Of a stretch of DNA of 64,000 bases, positions 16,932 through 26,726 are shown in pieces (positions within the stretch are counted from its first letter, which is position 1; each line of letters begins with the position of its first letter). The DNA is from Paraburkholderia bannensis NBRC 103871. Lineage in GTDB: Bacteria > Pseudomonadota > Gammaproteobacteria > Burkholderiales > Burkholderiaceae. The position numbers were made by a program, and so were the translations under genes. The DNA lies in contig NZ_BAYA01000017.1 of the NCBI RefSeq assembly GCF_000685015.1, positions 1 through 64,000 on the forward strand. The letters are read 5' to 3'. Under the pieces are notes generated by a model. That model did not search any database, was not told the origin of the DNA, and saw nothing but the letters and a program-made list of their open reading frames with translations.

Positions 16932-18029
16932 ATGAACGCATCCCGTATCCGCCTGCTCGACAGGCTCCAGATGACCCGGCCCATCGTGCAGGCGCCGATG
17001 GCCGGCGTGAGCACGCCCGCGCTGGCCGCGGCGGTCTCGAACGAAGGCGGCCTGGGCTCGATCGGCATTGGCGCGATGAATGTCGAGACCGCGCGCAAGA
17101 CGTTGCGCGAAACCCGTGCGCTGACCTCGCGCGCGTTCAACGTCAACGTGTTCTGCCACCAGCCCGCGCGCCTCGACGCCGATGTCGAGCGCCACTGGAC
17201 GGACTGGCTCGCGCCGCGTTTCGCACAGTTCGGCGCGCAGCCGCCCGCGTCGCTCAAGGAGATCTACGTGAGCTTCGTCGAAGATGCCCCGATGCTGGCC
17301 ATGCTGATCGAGGAGCCCCCGGCGGTGGTGAGCTTCCATTTCGGCCTGCCGCCGCAGGCGGCCATCGACGCCTTGCGCGCCGCCGGGATTCTGCTGTTCT
17401 CCACGGCCACGAATCCGCAGGAGGCTGCGCAGGCGGTGGCGGCGGGCGTGGACGTGCTGGTCGCACAGGGCATCGAAGGCGGCGGCCATCGTGGCGTGTT
17501 CGACCCCGACGCGCGCGACCCGCTGCTCGGCACCTTCGCACTGACGCGGCTGCTGGCGACGCGCTTCGACGTCCCGGTGATCGCGGCGGGCGGCATCATG
17601 GACGGCGCGGGCATTGCTGCGGCGCTTGCGCTGGGCGCGCAGGCCGCGCAACTGGGCACGGCGTTCGTCGCCAGCACGGAAACCGCCATCGACGACGGCT
17701 ACCGGCGCGCGCTGCTAGGCGAAGGCGCGCGCGAGACCACCTTCACCACGGCGATTTCGGGACGCGCGGCGCGCAGCCTCGTGAACCGCTTCACCGAGCT
17801 GGGCGAGGCGGCGGACAGGCCCGCGATCGCCGCCTATCCCGTCGCCTACGATGCCGGCAAGGCGCTGCATGCGGCGGCCAGGGCGCACGGCGAGTCCGGC
17901 TATGGCGCGCAATGGGCCGGGCAGGCGGCGCCGCTCGCACGCGCGTTGCCCGCCGCCACGCTGGTGCAAACGCTGCACCGGGAAACACAAGCCGCACTGA
18001 CTGACCTCAACACGCGGATCGGCAGCTAA
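16932..18029 (+). CDS. Nitronate monooxygenase (class I type)
   Basis: A 365-residue FMN TIM-barrel enzyme that oxidises alkyl nitronates such as propionate 3-nitronate and so removes toxic nitro compounds. Seen: PIVQAPMAGVSTPALAAAVSNEGGLG at the start (in parts), the phosphate loop QGIEGGGHRG with catalytic His186, AAGGIMDGAGIAAALALGA, and QLGTAFVAS. The ATG at 16932 follows a GAGG site. It is downstream of and probably controlled by the LysR gene. The family also contains enoyl-ACP reductase FabK and 2-nitropropane dioxygenase-like proteins; the His in GGGHRG favours nitronate monooxygenase. Confidence 0.9.
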   Translation: MNASRIRLLDRLQMTRPIVQAPMAGVSTPALAAAVSNEGGLGSIGIGAMNVETARKTLRETRALTSRAFNVNVFCHQPARLDADVERHWTDWLAPRFAQFGAQPPASLKEIYVSFVEDAPMLAMLIEEPPAVVSFHFGLPPQAAIDALRAAGILLFSTATNPQEAAQAVAAGVDVLVAQGIEGGGHRGVFDPDARDPLLGTFALTRLLATRFDVPVIAAGGIMDGAGIAAALALGAQAAQLGTAFVASTETAIDDGYRRALLGEGARETTFTTAISGRAARSLVNRFTELGEAADRPAIAAYPVAYDAGKALHAAARAHGESGYGAQWAGQAAPLARALPAATLVQTLHRETQAALTDLNTRIGS

Positions 18030-18283
18030 AATCCCCGCTGAACCGGGCAGGGGCGCGAAAAGTCTTGCGACCCTGATATCGTGAGAATTCCGCGCAAACG
18101 GGCCAGCCAGGCCACGAACTTGCGCCCATCCCGCGAATAGCTCCCTGTAACCCCGGCTTTTCGCCCGATCAACCGGCGCGCGCTTCCCCGACAATCTTTC
18201 ATATTGCGGGGCTGAAATCGCCCACCCGGATTACTGATCGACGAATGGTTTCGTCACCCTACTTACGCGTTATTGAGGCGGAT

Positions 18284-19810
18284 ATGTCTAGCAACAACAT
18301 TGCGATCACCGATGAACTCGTTGCTGAAATCGCAGACCGCATGGCCGAGGAAGGCCAGACGGTGTCGCCCGTGGCCATCTGGTCTGAAGTGCATACCGGA
18401 TCGGTCGTGTCCGTCGCCGCGTCGCTGCGCAAGTGGCGCGAAGCCCGCGCACCGCGCCCGCCGCAGGTCGTCGAGCGTCCGACGCTGCCCGAAGCCGTGA
18501 CCGACACGATGCGCGACGCGCTCGACCGTCTGTGGAGCTCGGCGCAGGATGAAGCCGAGCGTGCGGTTGCCCGCCGCCTCGGCGCGATGCGCCAGCGCGT
18601 GGACGACGCATCGAGCGAGCGCGACGACGCGCTGGCCGAACTGCAGAACACGGTGCAGGAACTGGATACGCTGCAAAGCCAGCTCGACCGCGTGACGACC
18701 GCCTACGAACAGAAGGTGGACATCGCGGCTGGCCTGGAAGAGGACATCGCGCTGGCCGTGCAGCGCACCGATGCCGCCGAAAAGCGCGCGCAGGAACTCT
18801 CGGATCGCGTGTCGGCGCTCGAAGCCGAACTCGAAACGGCATTGGCCGAACTGAGCGCCGAGCGCGAAGCGCGCGCAGCAGCAGAAGCGAATGTTGCGCC
18901 GGTGGCTGCTCATGTCGCCGCTGACGTTGCTGCTGAAGCCGCCGCTCACGAAGAGCCGGCCGCAGAAGAGCACCTCGCAGAAGAGCACGTCGTCGAAGAG
19001 CACGTCGCACAGGAAGAGCACGTCGCTGAAGAACCCGCAGCAGCAGAAGCCATCGCCGAAGAACCCGCCGTTGTCGACGCCGTCGATCACGAAGCTGAAC
19101 GTGCAGCGCTGGAGGCCGCACATTCGGAAGCCGTCGCACGCCTTGAAAGCGAAGTGGAAGCGATCCGCGCCGCACTGCAAGCCGAGCAGGACGCCCACGC
19201 CGCCCAGCGCGACGAAGTCGACGGCGCCAAGGCTGCACGCGACGCCGCTGCGCTGGAACTGCGCAACGTCCAGGCACAGATCGCCAGCCTCACCGACGAG
19301 CGCGATGCCGGTGCAAACGAAATCGCCCGTCTGTCGGCAAGCCTGACGCAAGTGCAGGAACACGCCGCCGAACTCGCCCAGAGCGTGGCGGCAATCCAGA
19401 CGAAGGAAGTCGAAGAAGCGCCGGCAGCCGTGCACGTCGACGAGGAAGCACTGGAAGCGCTGAAGGCCCAGCTTGCGCTGGAAGCACAGACGCACGCCGC
19501 CGCACTCGCCGAAGCGCACGACAACCTGAAGAAGTGGTCGGACTACGCGAACGGCCTGAAGCAGCAACTGGTGCAAGCCAACGAGCAGATGATGCTCGTG
19601 CATGCACGCGGCGTGGGCGAAGCGTCGCTGAGCCGCCGCCTGGCCGCCGAACTGGTCGAACTGAACCCGGACAACGAACTGCTGCGCAAGGAATCGCAGC
19701 AGCGCGTGATCGTCGAGACCATGAGCGCGCAGCTTGCGCAGCAGGGCTATCACTACGACATGGCGACGGGCGCGGTCACGAAGCTGAGCACGGAAAACGC
19801 ACCGGCTTAA
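18284..19810 (+). CDS. KfrA-like DNA-binding coiled-coil protein
   Basis: A 508-residue protein with an N-terminal KfrA-type helix-turn-helix domain (about 5-120: DELVAEIADRMAEEGQTVSP, then SEVHTGSVVSVAASLRKWRE) followed by long coiled coil. The ATG at 18284 has GAGG five bases upstream; ATG at 18245 is a weaker alternative. The coiled coil is broken at about residues 206-265 by a low-complexity stretch rich in alanine, glutamate and histidine with repeated EEH and EEP units. KfrA proteins on IncP plasmids are repressors that form filament-like arrays linked to stable inheritance. Here it stands alone with no par or rep genes, so a nucleoid-structuring or regulatory role on the chromosome is more likely. 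A strong terminator follows. Confidence 0.85.
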   Translation: MSSNNIAITDELVAEIADRMAEEGQTVSPVAIWSEVHTGSVVSVAASLRKWREARAPRPPQVVERPTLPEAVTDTMRDALDRLWSSAQDEAERAVARRLGAMRQRVDDASSERDDALAELQNTVQELDTLQSQLDRVTTAYEQKVDIAAGLEEDIALAVQRTDAAEKRAQELSDRVSALEAELETALAELSAEREARAAAEANVAPVAAHVAADVAAEAAAHEEPAAEEHLAEEHVVEEHVAQEEHVAEEPAAAEAIAEEPAVVDAVDHEAERAALEAAHSEAVARLESEVEAIRAALQAEQDAHAAQRDEVDGAKAARDAAALELRNVQAQIASLTDERDAGANEIARLSASLTQVQEHAAELAQSVAAIQTKEVEEAPAAVHVDEEALEALKAQLALEAQTHAAALAEAHDNLKKWSDYANGLKQQLVQANEQMMLVHARGVGEASLSRRLAAELVELNPDNELLRKESQQRVIVETMSAQLAQQGYHYDMATGAVTKLSTENAPA

Positions 19811-19830
19811 AAGCCGTCGTGGAGCAACAG

Positions 19831-19862
19831 AAAAACGCGCGGTGTCAAAGCCGCGCGTTTTT
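19831..19862. terminator. Bidirectional rho-independent terminator
   Basis: A perfect 12-base stem, AAAAACGCGCGG (19831-19842) and CCGCGCGTTTTT (19851-19862), around an 8-base loop. The A and T runs at the two ends let it act in both directions. It sits 20 bases after the KfrA-like gene and 17 bases after the leftward peroxidase gene, which converge here. Confidence 0.92.
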
Positions 19863-19879
19863 GCATTTCTGGTTGCAAT

Positions 19880-21238
19880 TCAATGCACTTCGTGCAGCGC
19901 GGGGCCGCCCGACGTCGCCGAATAACCGTCGTTCAGCGTCTTCATGAACGCGGCGAGATCCTGGATATCGGCTTCGGTCAGCGGCGCGGGCTCGCCGGGC
20001 CGGTGATTGAGGAACGGCGGATCGAGCCGGTCGATATTGTCGCGATACTTCGGCGGCAGGTCGTCGTAACGCGCGAGCTTGCCGTTGCGCTTCGGATACC
20101 ACTTCTGCGGGGCAGTGTCGCGTTCGGCGTAGAAGTGCAACACCTCGTCGAGCGAATGGAAGCGGCCATTGTGGAAGAACACCGAACGCGTCGCCGCGTT
20201 GCGCAGCGTCGCGTCCTTGAACAGGCCGCAGAAGTCGGTTTCATCGGCCAGATCGTGACGGTACGGGCCGCATAAGCCCATGTCGTAGTAACGGGGATTG
20301 CGATTGGCCGGGATCTCCGGATTGCGCGGCACGCCCAGCGCCGCATATTGAAAGTCCGAGAATTGCGCCGGACGCCCGCCCGGGCCCGGCTGGTCGAAAT
20401 GGCACTTGGCGCAATTGCCCTTCAACGGGTTGTTGAAAAGCTGGTAGCCGCGCAGTTCCTGCACCGTAAAGAGCGCATTGCCCGACATCACCGAATCGAA
20501 CTTGCTCGTATAGGGGTGGAAGCTCGCGTCCTCGGTTTCGAAGGCCTCCAGGGCCATGCCGATGCTGTCGAACGCTTTGTCCGCGTCCGAGAAAATCTGC
20601 GTGCCGAACACCTGGCGAAAGGCATTCGCATACGCGCCGCGCTGCACCTTGTCGACGACGACGGCGCGGCTCGTGTTGGCCATCTCGTTCGGGTCGAGCA
20701 TCGGGTGGCCCGCCTGCTCGTGCAGCGAGGCGATGGAGCCGTCGCGCATGAAGCCGCCTGCCGGGCCTTCGTCCTCGGTGTCTTCGGAGCCGGGGAAATA
20801 GTAGTGGCGCGTGAATGCCGGCGTGAAGGTCATGTAGCGCAGCGTGGGCACCGCGCGCGTGCCGGGCCGCTTCAGGTCGGGGCCGCCGAGCTGCACGGCG
20901 AGCCCATTGGGCGGCCCGTAGGCGTGATCGGGACTGTGGCACGACGCGCAGGCCATCTTGCCCGACGCCGAAAGCGACGCGTCGAAGAAAATCAGCTTGC
21001 CGAGCGCGGCCTGCGGGCTCAGTTGCGCAGGCACGGCCGGATAGCGAACCCAGCGGCGCGTGGGCAATTGCATTGGCGGAGGCGCGCTGTGCGCGGGGGC
21101 AGGGGCGGCTGCGGCGCTGACGCGCGGCGTATCGGCGAGGCTGGGCACGGCGAGAAAAGCGCCGCCCACGACGCCGCCAAGCAGCAGCGCGGCCAGCGCC
21201 ATCCATCGGGCGCGGGGGGGAAGACCGTTTCGAATCAT
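19880..21238 (-). CDS. Di-heme cytochrome c peroxidase (CCP/MauG family)
   Basis: A 452-residue periplasmic di-heme protein. The start at 21238 gives an N-terminal membrane/signal segment (about 12-38: ALAALLLGGVVGGAFLA). Two c-type heme sites are present: C97-ASC-H101 and C276-AKC-H280. The family reduces hydrogen peroxide with electrons from cytochrome c, or, in the MauG branch, modifies proteins. It is longer than bacterial CcpA (about 320 residues). It lies 122 bases downstream of a large phosphoesterase lipoprotein on the same strand, so the two are probably expressed together. Confidence 0.9.
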   Translation of the reverse strand: MIRNGLPPRARWMALAALLLGGVVGGAFLAVPSLADTPRVSAAAAPAPAHSAPPPMQLPTRRWVRYPAVPAQLSPQAALGKLIFFDASLSASGKMACASCHSPDHAYGPPNGLAVQLGGPDLKRPGTRAVPTLRYMTFTPAFTRHYYFPGSEDTEDEGPAGGFMRDGSIASLHEQAGHPMLDPNEMANTSRAVVVDKVQRGAYANAFRQVFGTQIFSDADKAFDSIGMALEAFETEDASFHPYTSKFDSVMSGNALFTVQELRGYQLFNNPLKGNCAKCHFDQPGPGGRPAQFSDFQYAALGVPRNPEIPANRNPRYYDMGLCGPYRHDLADETDFCGLFKDATLRNAATRSVFFHNGRFHSLDEVLHFYAERDTAPQKWYPKRNGKLARYDDLPPKYRDNIDRLDPPFLNHRPGEPAPLTEADIQDLAAFMKTLNDGYSATSGGPALHEVH

Positions 21239-21360
21239 CGGTGTCGAGCGGGGAAGCAGGTATGCGGGAAAGCGGGAAAGCAGACAGGCGCGCCGGGCAG
21301 CCTCGCAACGCGAAGGCCGCACCGGCGCACGATCGGGACGTCAAGCGCCGCGTCGACCCA

Positions 21361-24018
21361 TCAGAACGCGAACATCGTCATCAGGTCGCCGATCGCCGGC
21401 GTGCCGTTGGCGGGCACGTACGAGGTGGTCTGCATCGACGGATTCGGCAGCCGGTCGCGGCTGCGCGAGGACAGGGCCGTGAGACGCCAGTTGCGCTCGA
21501 TGAACTTGAGGATGGACGCGTGATCGTTGTAGGTGTGATCGACGGACGCCTTGCGCGCGTACGGCGAAATCACCAGCATCGGGATGCGCGGGCCGTCGCC
21601 GAAGAAGTCGAGCGGCTGGATCGGGCCAGTGTCGAAATGGCCGCCGCCTTCGTCGGTGGTGACGAGAATCGCGGTGTTCGACCATTGCTTCGACGCGGTC
21701 ACGGCGGCCACCACCTGGCTGAGCCATTGCTCATAGGCGGCGGGCGACGAGAAGCCCGGGTGGCCGCTGAACGTGTTCGGCGGCACGACGAACGACACCG
21801 CCGGCAGGTTGCCCGACTTCGCGGCCGTGAGGAACGCCGTGAGATCCTGCAGATTGCCCTTGAGCGACGACGTCATCACCTTCTGCGAGCCCACCAGCGG
21901 ATCGCCGATGTTGTTGTACTCGGCCTGTTGCAGCAGGCCCGCGAGGCTCGACGCAAGCGTCGTGCTGCCGGTCAGGCTGGTCGCGAGCGACGTGGCCTGC
22001 GCCTGCACATCGGCGGTATCGCGCGCCGTGGTGAACCAGCCCCACGACAGCCCCTTGGCGGCGAGCGCTTCGGCAATCGTCGGCACGCTTTGCGGCGGAT
22101 AGTTGTAGTTGTTCGCGCCAATCGGCTGGGTGTTGCCGCTCAGGTCGTAGCCGGGGTTGTAGTTGTTGACCAGATAGTATTTGCCGGCGTCGCAGTTGCT
22201 CGCCACGCGCTTCGACGACAGGAAGCCGAGGATCGCGCCCACGCCCGGCTGCGTGTTGTCCGAACAGTTGACCCACGAGCCGCCCTGGTAGCCGTCCTGG
22301 GTGTAGAAGTTCGTGGTGCCCGCGAGCGGATTGGGGTTCTCGATCTGGTTGGCGGGCGGCGTGGCGATCGCGCCGTTGCTGTTGTACCAGGGCAGGTCGC
22401 CCGTGGCGATGGAGAAGAAGTTCATGCCCGTGCCGCCCATCACTGCCTGGTGATAGTTGTCGCTCAGCGCGTACTGCTGCGCGAGCGATTTCAGGTAAGG
22501 CGCGTCGCCTGCCGACATGTTCATGAAGCCCATCAGCTCGCCGCCCTGGCCGGGATTCGTCGGGCTGACCTGCGGGCCGCCGGGCACGTTCTCGACCGTG
22601 TCGCCGCCCTGGCCTGCCGTGGAGGCGACCCAGGTGAAGAGGTCGAGCTTCGCGTTGTCGCCGCCCGTTTGCTGCCACATCTGGAAGAAGCGGTGCACCG
22701 GGTCGCCCGTCGTGGCGACGAGGCCCAGCGACGAATACAGCGTGCTGAGCGTCGCGAAGCTGGCGTTGGTCGCCGCCGTGCCGACCAGCGCGGTCACCGG
22801 CTGGCTGTAGTTCACGAGCGACGAGCTGGCCGACGACGTGGTGATCTGGAACGGCCCGTTCTTCAAGGTGACCGGGAAGTCCGCATCGGCGGCGCCGTAG
22901 AGATAGGACGTGGGCGCGGCGCTCGGCGTCTTGCCCTGCGCCACCGAGCTGATGTACGCGGGCAGGTTGTTCAGCGTGAGCATGCCGGTGTTTTCCGGCG
23001 AAGGCAGCGTGCTGTAAGCGCCACTGCGCGTCGGGTTGAGCGTGTAGGCGCTGGGCGCGGCGGCCTGGTTCTGCGCGGCGAGCGCGAAGTTGGGGCCGGG
23101 CGAGCCGTCCGCGTTGATGATGCCTTCGGACAGCAGGTTCTTCACCGTCTGCCCGGACGGCGGCGCATAGGCGCCGAACAGGCCGTCGAAGGTCTGGTTC
23201 TCGCCGACGATCACGACGAGGTGCTGGATCGGCGTGGCCGTCGCGCTCTGGCTCTGGGCGAGGGCGCTTGCAACCGGGCCGCTCGATAGCGGCGCGGGCA
23301 TCGCGCCGGTCAGCGGCAGTTGCAGCGACTGGAAGGTCGCGGAATTCTGCGTCGGCGCGCCGTTGTTGTTGCCCACGTTGACCGTGGCGTTGTGCACGGT
23401 GAAGCGCGTGTTGTCGAACAGGCTGTCGAGCGCATTCGACGCAGTGGCCGAATTGACCTGGTACGTGGCCGAGCCGATGGGATCCGCCACGAGCGCCGAC
23501 GGCACGTTCATCGCGGTAAACAGCGGTTGCAGCACGCTATCGACCGCCGTGACGGCCGCGCTGATACTGGCGGCGCTCACGTTGCCCGCGCCGATCTGCG
23601 AGGCGGTCGGCGCGCCCGTCAGCGCCACGCCGAGCGTGCGCTGCGTAATCAGCGAAGTGAGCGGATTCAGGTTGACGTTGAGCGATTGCGTGCCGTCGCC
23701 CGACGACGGATCGATGATCGACGAGAGCACGGCGGGCGTGCCGTCGGCGTCGGTGATGGGGACGGTCAGCACGAACGGGGCGCGGCCCGACACCGCCACG
23801 GAGAACCGCCCGGTGGAGTCGGTCACGGCGGACTGCGTCACTGCGCCGGTGCGGTCGGTCACGGTGACGGGCACGCCGACCACCGCTGAGCCCTGGCCTG
23901 CCACGCCCGAAATCTGGAGGTGAGCGGTGTCGCTGATGCTGCTGCCGCAAGCCGCAAGACTTGCCGCGATCCCCGAAAAAGCCAACCTGGAAGCGAGCGT
24001 CATGGCGCGCGTTTTCAT
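21361..24018 (-). CDS. Large phosphoesterase-family lipoprotein (phospholipase C/acid phosphatase-like)
   Basis: An 885-residue exported protein with a lipoprotein signal whose lipobox is LAAC at about residues 21-24. The first 260 residues include a carboxypeptidase-regulatory or Ig-like segment (AHLQISGVAGQGSAVVGVPV) and a serine/threonine/alanine-rich stretch. The catalytic domain starts near residue 265 with HLVVIVGENQTFDGLFGAY, the first metal-binding region of the bacterial phosphoesterase (PF04185) family, and ends with TTDEGGGHFDTGPIQPLDFFG and FGDGPRIPMLVISPYA. This places it with phospholipase C-like and AcpA-like enzymes. The substrate is unknown. It is upstream of the di-heme peroxidase. 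Confidence 0.85.
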   Translation of the reverse strand: MKTRAMTLASRLAFSGIAASLAACGSSISDTAHLQISGVAGQGSAVVGVPVTVTDRTGAVTQSAVTDSTGRFSVAVSGRAPFVLTVPITDADGTPAVLSSIIDPSSGDGTQSLNVNLNPLTSLITQRTLGVALTGAPTASQIGAGNVSAASISAAVTAVDSVLQPLFTAMNVPSALVADPIGSATYQVNSATASNALDSLFDNTRFTVHNATVNVGNNNGAPTQNSATFQSLQLPLTGAMPAPLSSGPVASALAQSQSATATPIQHLVVIVGENQTFDGLFGAYAPPSGQTVKNLLSEGIINADGSPGPNFALAAQNQAAAPSAYTLNPTRSGAYSTLPSPENTGMLTLNNLPAYISSVAQGKTPSAAPTSYLYGAADADFPVTLKNGPFQITTSSASSSLVNYSQPVTALVGTAATNASFATLSTLYSSLGLVATTGDPVHRFFQMWQQTGGDNAKLDLFTWVASTAGQGGDTVENVPGGPQVSPTNPGQGGELMGFMNMSAGDAPYLKSLAQQYALSDNYHQAVMGGTGMNFFSIATGDLPWYNSNGAIATPPANQIENPNPLAGTTNFYTQDGYQGGSWVNCSDNTQPGVGAILGFLSSKRVASNCDAGKYYLVNNYNPGYDLSGNTQPIGANNYNYPPQSVPTIAEALAAKGLSWGWFTTARDTADVQAQATSLATSLTGSTTLASSLAGLLQQAEYNNIGDPLVGSQKVMTSSLKGNLQDLTAFLTAAKSGNLPAVSFVVPPNTFSGHPGFSSPAAYEQWLSQVVAAVTASKQWSNTAILVTTDEGGGHFDTGPIQPLDFFGDGPRIPMLVISPYARKASVDHTYNDHASILKFIERNWRLTALSSRSRDRLPNPSMQTTSYVPANGTPAIGDLMTMFAF

Positions 24019-24258
24019 GTCAGGTTCCTGTCATTGTTGTGGAGTCGTAGGTGTAGTGCGTCGAGCGGCGTGCGCGGCTATTGGTTGCGCGCGCAATCGA
24101 TCGCGATGTGATGGTGTCGGATCGATATGACATGCGTATGCGAAACGCCCCTGAAAAAACAGAGCGATGCTTCTATGTCGGGCGCGTGGTATCGTGCAAC
24201 GCTGCGCGCCCTGGCGGTTTTGCGCGTGTTTTTCTGCTAGTTCTTCGTACCTTACAAA

Positions 24259-25578
24259 ATGCTCACGCCACTTTCTGCGCAGCGCGGCCAGCCTGCGGGC
24301 AACCAGAACGATTGCCGGAACGATCGTCGCGAACTGATCAAGACGGTTGTCGCCGCATCGTTGGTGACGGGCCTGGAAATGTTCGATTTCACCGTGTTCG
24401 GCTTTTTTGCGGTGATGATCGGCGACCAGTTCTTTCCGGCGGGCGACCCGCTAACTTCGTTGCTCTGGGCCGTGGGCACCTTCGGCGTGGGCTTTTTCAT
24501 GCGGCCGGTGGGCGCCATGATGATCGGCGCTTACGCCGACCGCGTGGGCCGCCGCGCCGCGATGACGCGCACCACCTGGATGATGGCGCTGGGCACGGCG
24601 GCGCTGGTGCTGTGCCCGCCGTTTGCCACCATCGGCGTGCTGGCCCCGTTCATCATCATCGCGGCCAGGTCGCTGCAGGGTTTTGCGGTGGGCGGCGACA
24701 TTGGCGTGGCCGCGACGTTCGTGCTGGAGGCGGGGCCTGCTTCGCGTCGCGGCTCGCGCGTGTGCTGGCAGCCCACCAGCCAGGGCGCGGCGGCGCTGCT
24801 GGGCGCAAGCCTGGGAATCCTGATTACCAGCACGCTGTCACCCGCCGCGGTGGCGTCGTGGGGCTGGCGCATCCCGTTCATGGTTGGCCTGCTGATCGCG
24901 CCTGTGGGCCTGTACGTGCGCCAGCGCCTGCGCGACGTGCCGCTGCTCGACCAGCCCGCAAAAGACGCGACGACGCCGCTGCGCGAACTGTGCCGCCGCC
25001 ACGGCAAGACGATTTTTCTGGCGATGCTGATGACGATGGGGCAGACCATCCCCGTCTATACGATCGTCTATTTCATGCCGAGCTACGCGACGCGCGTGAT
25101 GCACATGCCGCCCATGACGGGCTATCTGGCTTCGGCGTCGTCGGCGGTGTTGCTGGTCGTCGTGCCGCCGCTGGCGGGCCGTCTGCTGGATCGCCTGCCG
25201 CGCCGCAAGCCGGTGGCGCTGGTGGCGTCGGGTTGCACGACGCTGCTGGTTTTTCCGGTCTTCCTGATGGCGAGCCGCGCGACCAGTGCGCTGCCGATCG
25301 TGCTGGGCGCGGCGCTCGTCAGCGTCATGATGGCGTTCAGCGCGGTCGCGATTGCGCTGCTCGTGCTCGAAGCGCTGCCCGCGCGCGTGCGCGCGAGCGG
25401 CATGGCCGTTGCGCATGCGCTCAGCGTCGCGCTGTTCGGCGGCACCGCGCAATTCATCGTGACGGCCCTGATCAAGTGGAGCGGCAATCCGCTGTCCGTC
25501 GCGTGGTACGTCGTGCCCGCGTGCGGGGTGAGCTTCTGTGCGATTGCGCTGTTCAGGGAGCGGCGCGTCGAGGGCTGA
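24259..25578 (+). CDS. MFS transporter, metabolite:H+ symporter (MHS) family
   Basis: A 439-residue, 12-helix major facilitator. The N-terminal TM1 region FDFTVFGFFAVMIGDQFFP and the TM2-3 loop GAYADRVGRRAAMT are typical of MHS symporters such as ProP, CitH and KgtP, which import organic acids or osmolytes with protons. TM4-5 contains ARSLQGFAVGGDIGVAATFV, which matches the MHS motif. No enzyme gene next to it reveals the substrate. It converges with an AraC regulator with only three bases between stops. The upstream 240 bases are divergent from the phosphoesterase gene. Confidence 0.88.
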   Translation: MLTPLSAQRGQPAGNQNDCRNDRRELIKTVVAASLVTGLEMFDFTVFGFFAVMIGDQFFPAGDPLTSLLWAVGTFGVGFFMRPVGAMMIGAYADRVGRRAAMTRTTWMMALGTAALVLCPPFATIGVLAPFIIIAARSLQGFAVGGDIGVAATFVLEAGPASRRGSRVCWQPTSQGAAALLGASLGILITSTLSPAAVASWGWRIPFMVGLLIAPVGLYVRQRLRDVPLLDQPAKDATTPLRELCRRHGKTIFLAMLMTMGQTIPVYTIVYFMPSYATRVMHMPPMTGYLASASSAVLLVVVPPLAGRLLDRLPRRKPVALVASGCTTLLVFPVFLMASRATSALPIVLGAALVSVMMAFSAVAIALLVLEALPARVRASGMAVAHALSVALFGGTAQFIVTALIKWSGNPLSVAWYVVPACGVSFCAIALFRERRVEG

Positions 25579-25581
25579 AAC

Positions 25582-26604
25582 TCAGAGCGCCTGCGCGATC
25601 TTGCGGCTTACCATCGCGCGGAAATCCAGCGGCGCCATATCGAAGGCGCGCCGGAATGCGCGCGTGAAATCGGATGCGCTTTTAAAGCCCAGGCCATACG
25701 CGACTTCGACCACCGCGAGGTGCGGGTGGCGGATCAGGTCGTCGGCGGCGCGACGCAGGCGTTGGTGGCGGATATAGGCGTTCACGCCGCCTTCGTGCTG
25801 AAACAGCCGATAAAGCGTCGGACGCGGGAAATCGAACGCCGCCAGTACGCTTTCGGGCGAGAGGTCGTCCTCGCCCAGATGCGTCTGGATATAGCGCCGG
25901 ATCTGCCCGAATATCGCCGCACGGCCCGCTGCGCGCGTGTCGCCGCTCAGGCGCGCCTGGCGGCCGAACGCGGCGACCATGAGCCTGCCCGCGGCGCGGA
26001 TGGCGTCGTCCGCCTCCGTGCCCTGCATCGTGTGGATCGTCTGGCTGAGCGTCGCGACGTGCTCGACGATGAGCCGCTCCATCGGCGTCGAACCATCGAG
26101 CGTGCGGCCGTGAATGGCCTCGGGATCGGGGAACACTTCCTGCACCAGATCGGCCGGCACGAAAAACGTGAGCACCCGGCACGCGTTTCGTTGCATACGA
26201 AACGGCTGGTTCATGTCGAGCGCAACGATGCGGGCGGGCGCGGCAGCGGTTTCGCGGGTCGCGTTGCGCACCGCAAGGTGGTCGACGCCGCCTTCCAGGA
26301 ACACATGGAACACGAAGTCGCGAACCCGGTCGGTCGAGATCCGGGCCAGCGAGCGATCCAGCTGCATCAGGTCGGAGCGGCAATCGGTGAAGACGAGGTC
26401 GCCCACCTGAAAGCGGTCGATGGACGCCTGAAACGGTTTCTCAAGATCCGCGCGCGAGGGCAGCACGTCCACGATATGCCCGACCCGGTCGCGCCACGCG
26501 AGCAGGCGCCGTTGCGGCGCTTCGCCTGCTACGCTGAAGTGGCTATGGGCGATGTCGCGCGCGGGCAGTGCGAGGACATCGAACGAAGGGACGCGGGAAT
26601 TCAT
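25582..26604 (-). CDS. AraC-family transcriptional regulator
   Basis: A 340-residue regulator. The C-terminal AraC DNA-binding domain (about 235-335) has two helix-turn-helices: LSPESVLAAFDFPRPTLYRLF and AVVEVAYGLGFKSASDFTRAFRRAF. The N-terminal part, with FQVGDLVFTDCRSDLMQLDRS, resembles the AraC-binding-like domain of FeaR/NphR-type regulators. The start at 26604 (MNSRVPSFDVL) was chosen over an upstream frame with arginine-rich sequence. It converges with the MHS transporter, which it may regulate. Confidence 0.88.
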   Translation of the reverse strand: MNSRVPSFDVLALPARDIAHSHFSVAGEAPQRRLLAWRDRVGHIVDVLPSRADLEKPFQASIDRFQVGDLVFTDCRSDLMQLDRSLARISTDRVRDFVFHVFLEGGVDHLAVRNATRETAAAPARIVALDMNQPFRMQRNACRVLTFFVPADLVQEVFPDPEAIHGRTLDGSTPMERLIVEHVATLSQTIHTMQGTEADDAIRAAGRLMVAAFGRQARLSGDTRAAGRAAIFGQIRRYIQTHLGEDDLSPESVLAAFDFPRPTLYRLFQHEGGVNAYIRHQRLRRAADDLIRHPHLAVVEVAYGLGFKSASDFTRAFRRAFDMAPLDFRAMVSRKIAQAL

Positions 26605-26726
26605 GCCAGTGGAGCTTTGCGGGAGTCGACGCCTTGGCAATGTAGCCGATATTCCGTTTGCAGTGGCTCTTTACAAATTGGGGCCGCGGCAAATTTCAGA
26701 CGTCGACACTTGGTGGTGAAGCGCGT

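Noticed and set aside
18284..19810. KfrA-like gene as evidence of a plasmid or integrated plasmid backbone
   Set aside because: No replication, partition or conjugation gene is nearby, and the neighbours are ordinary chromosomal genes.
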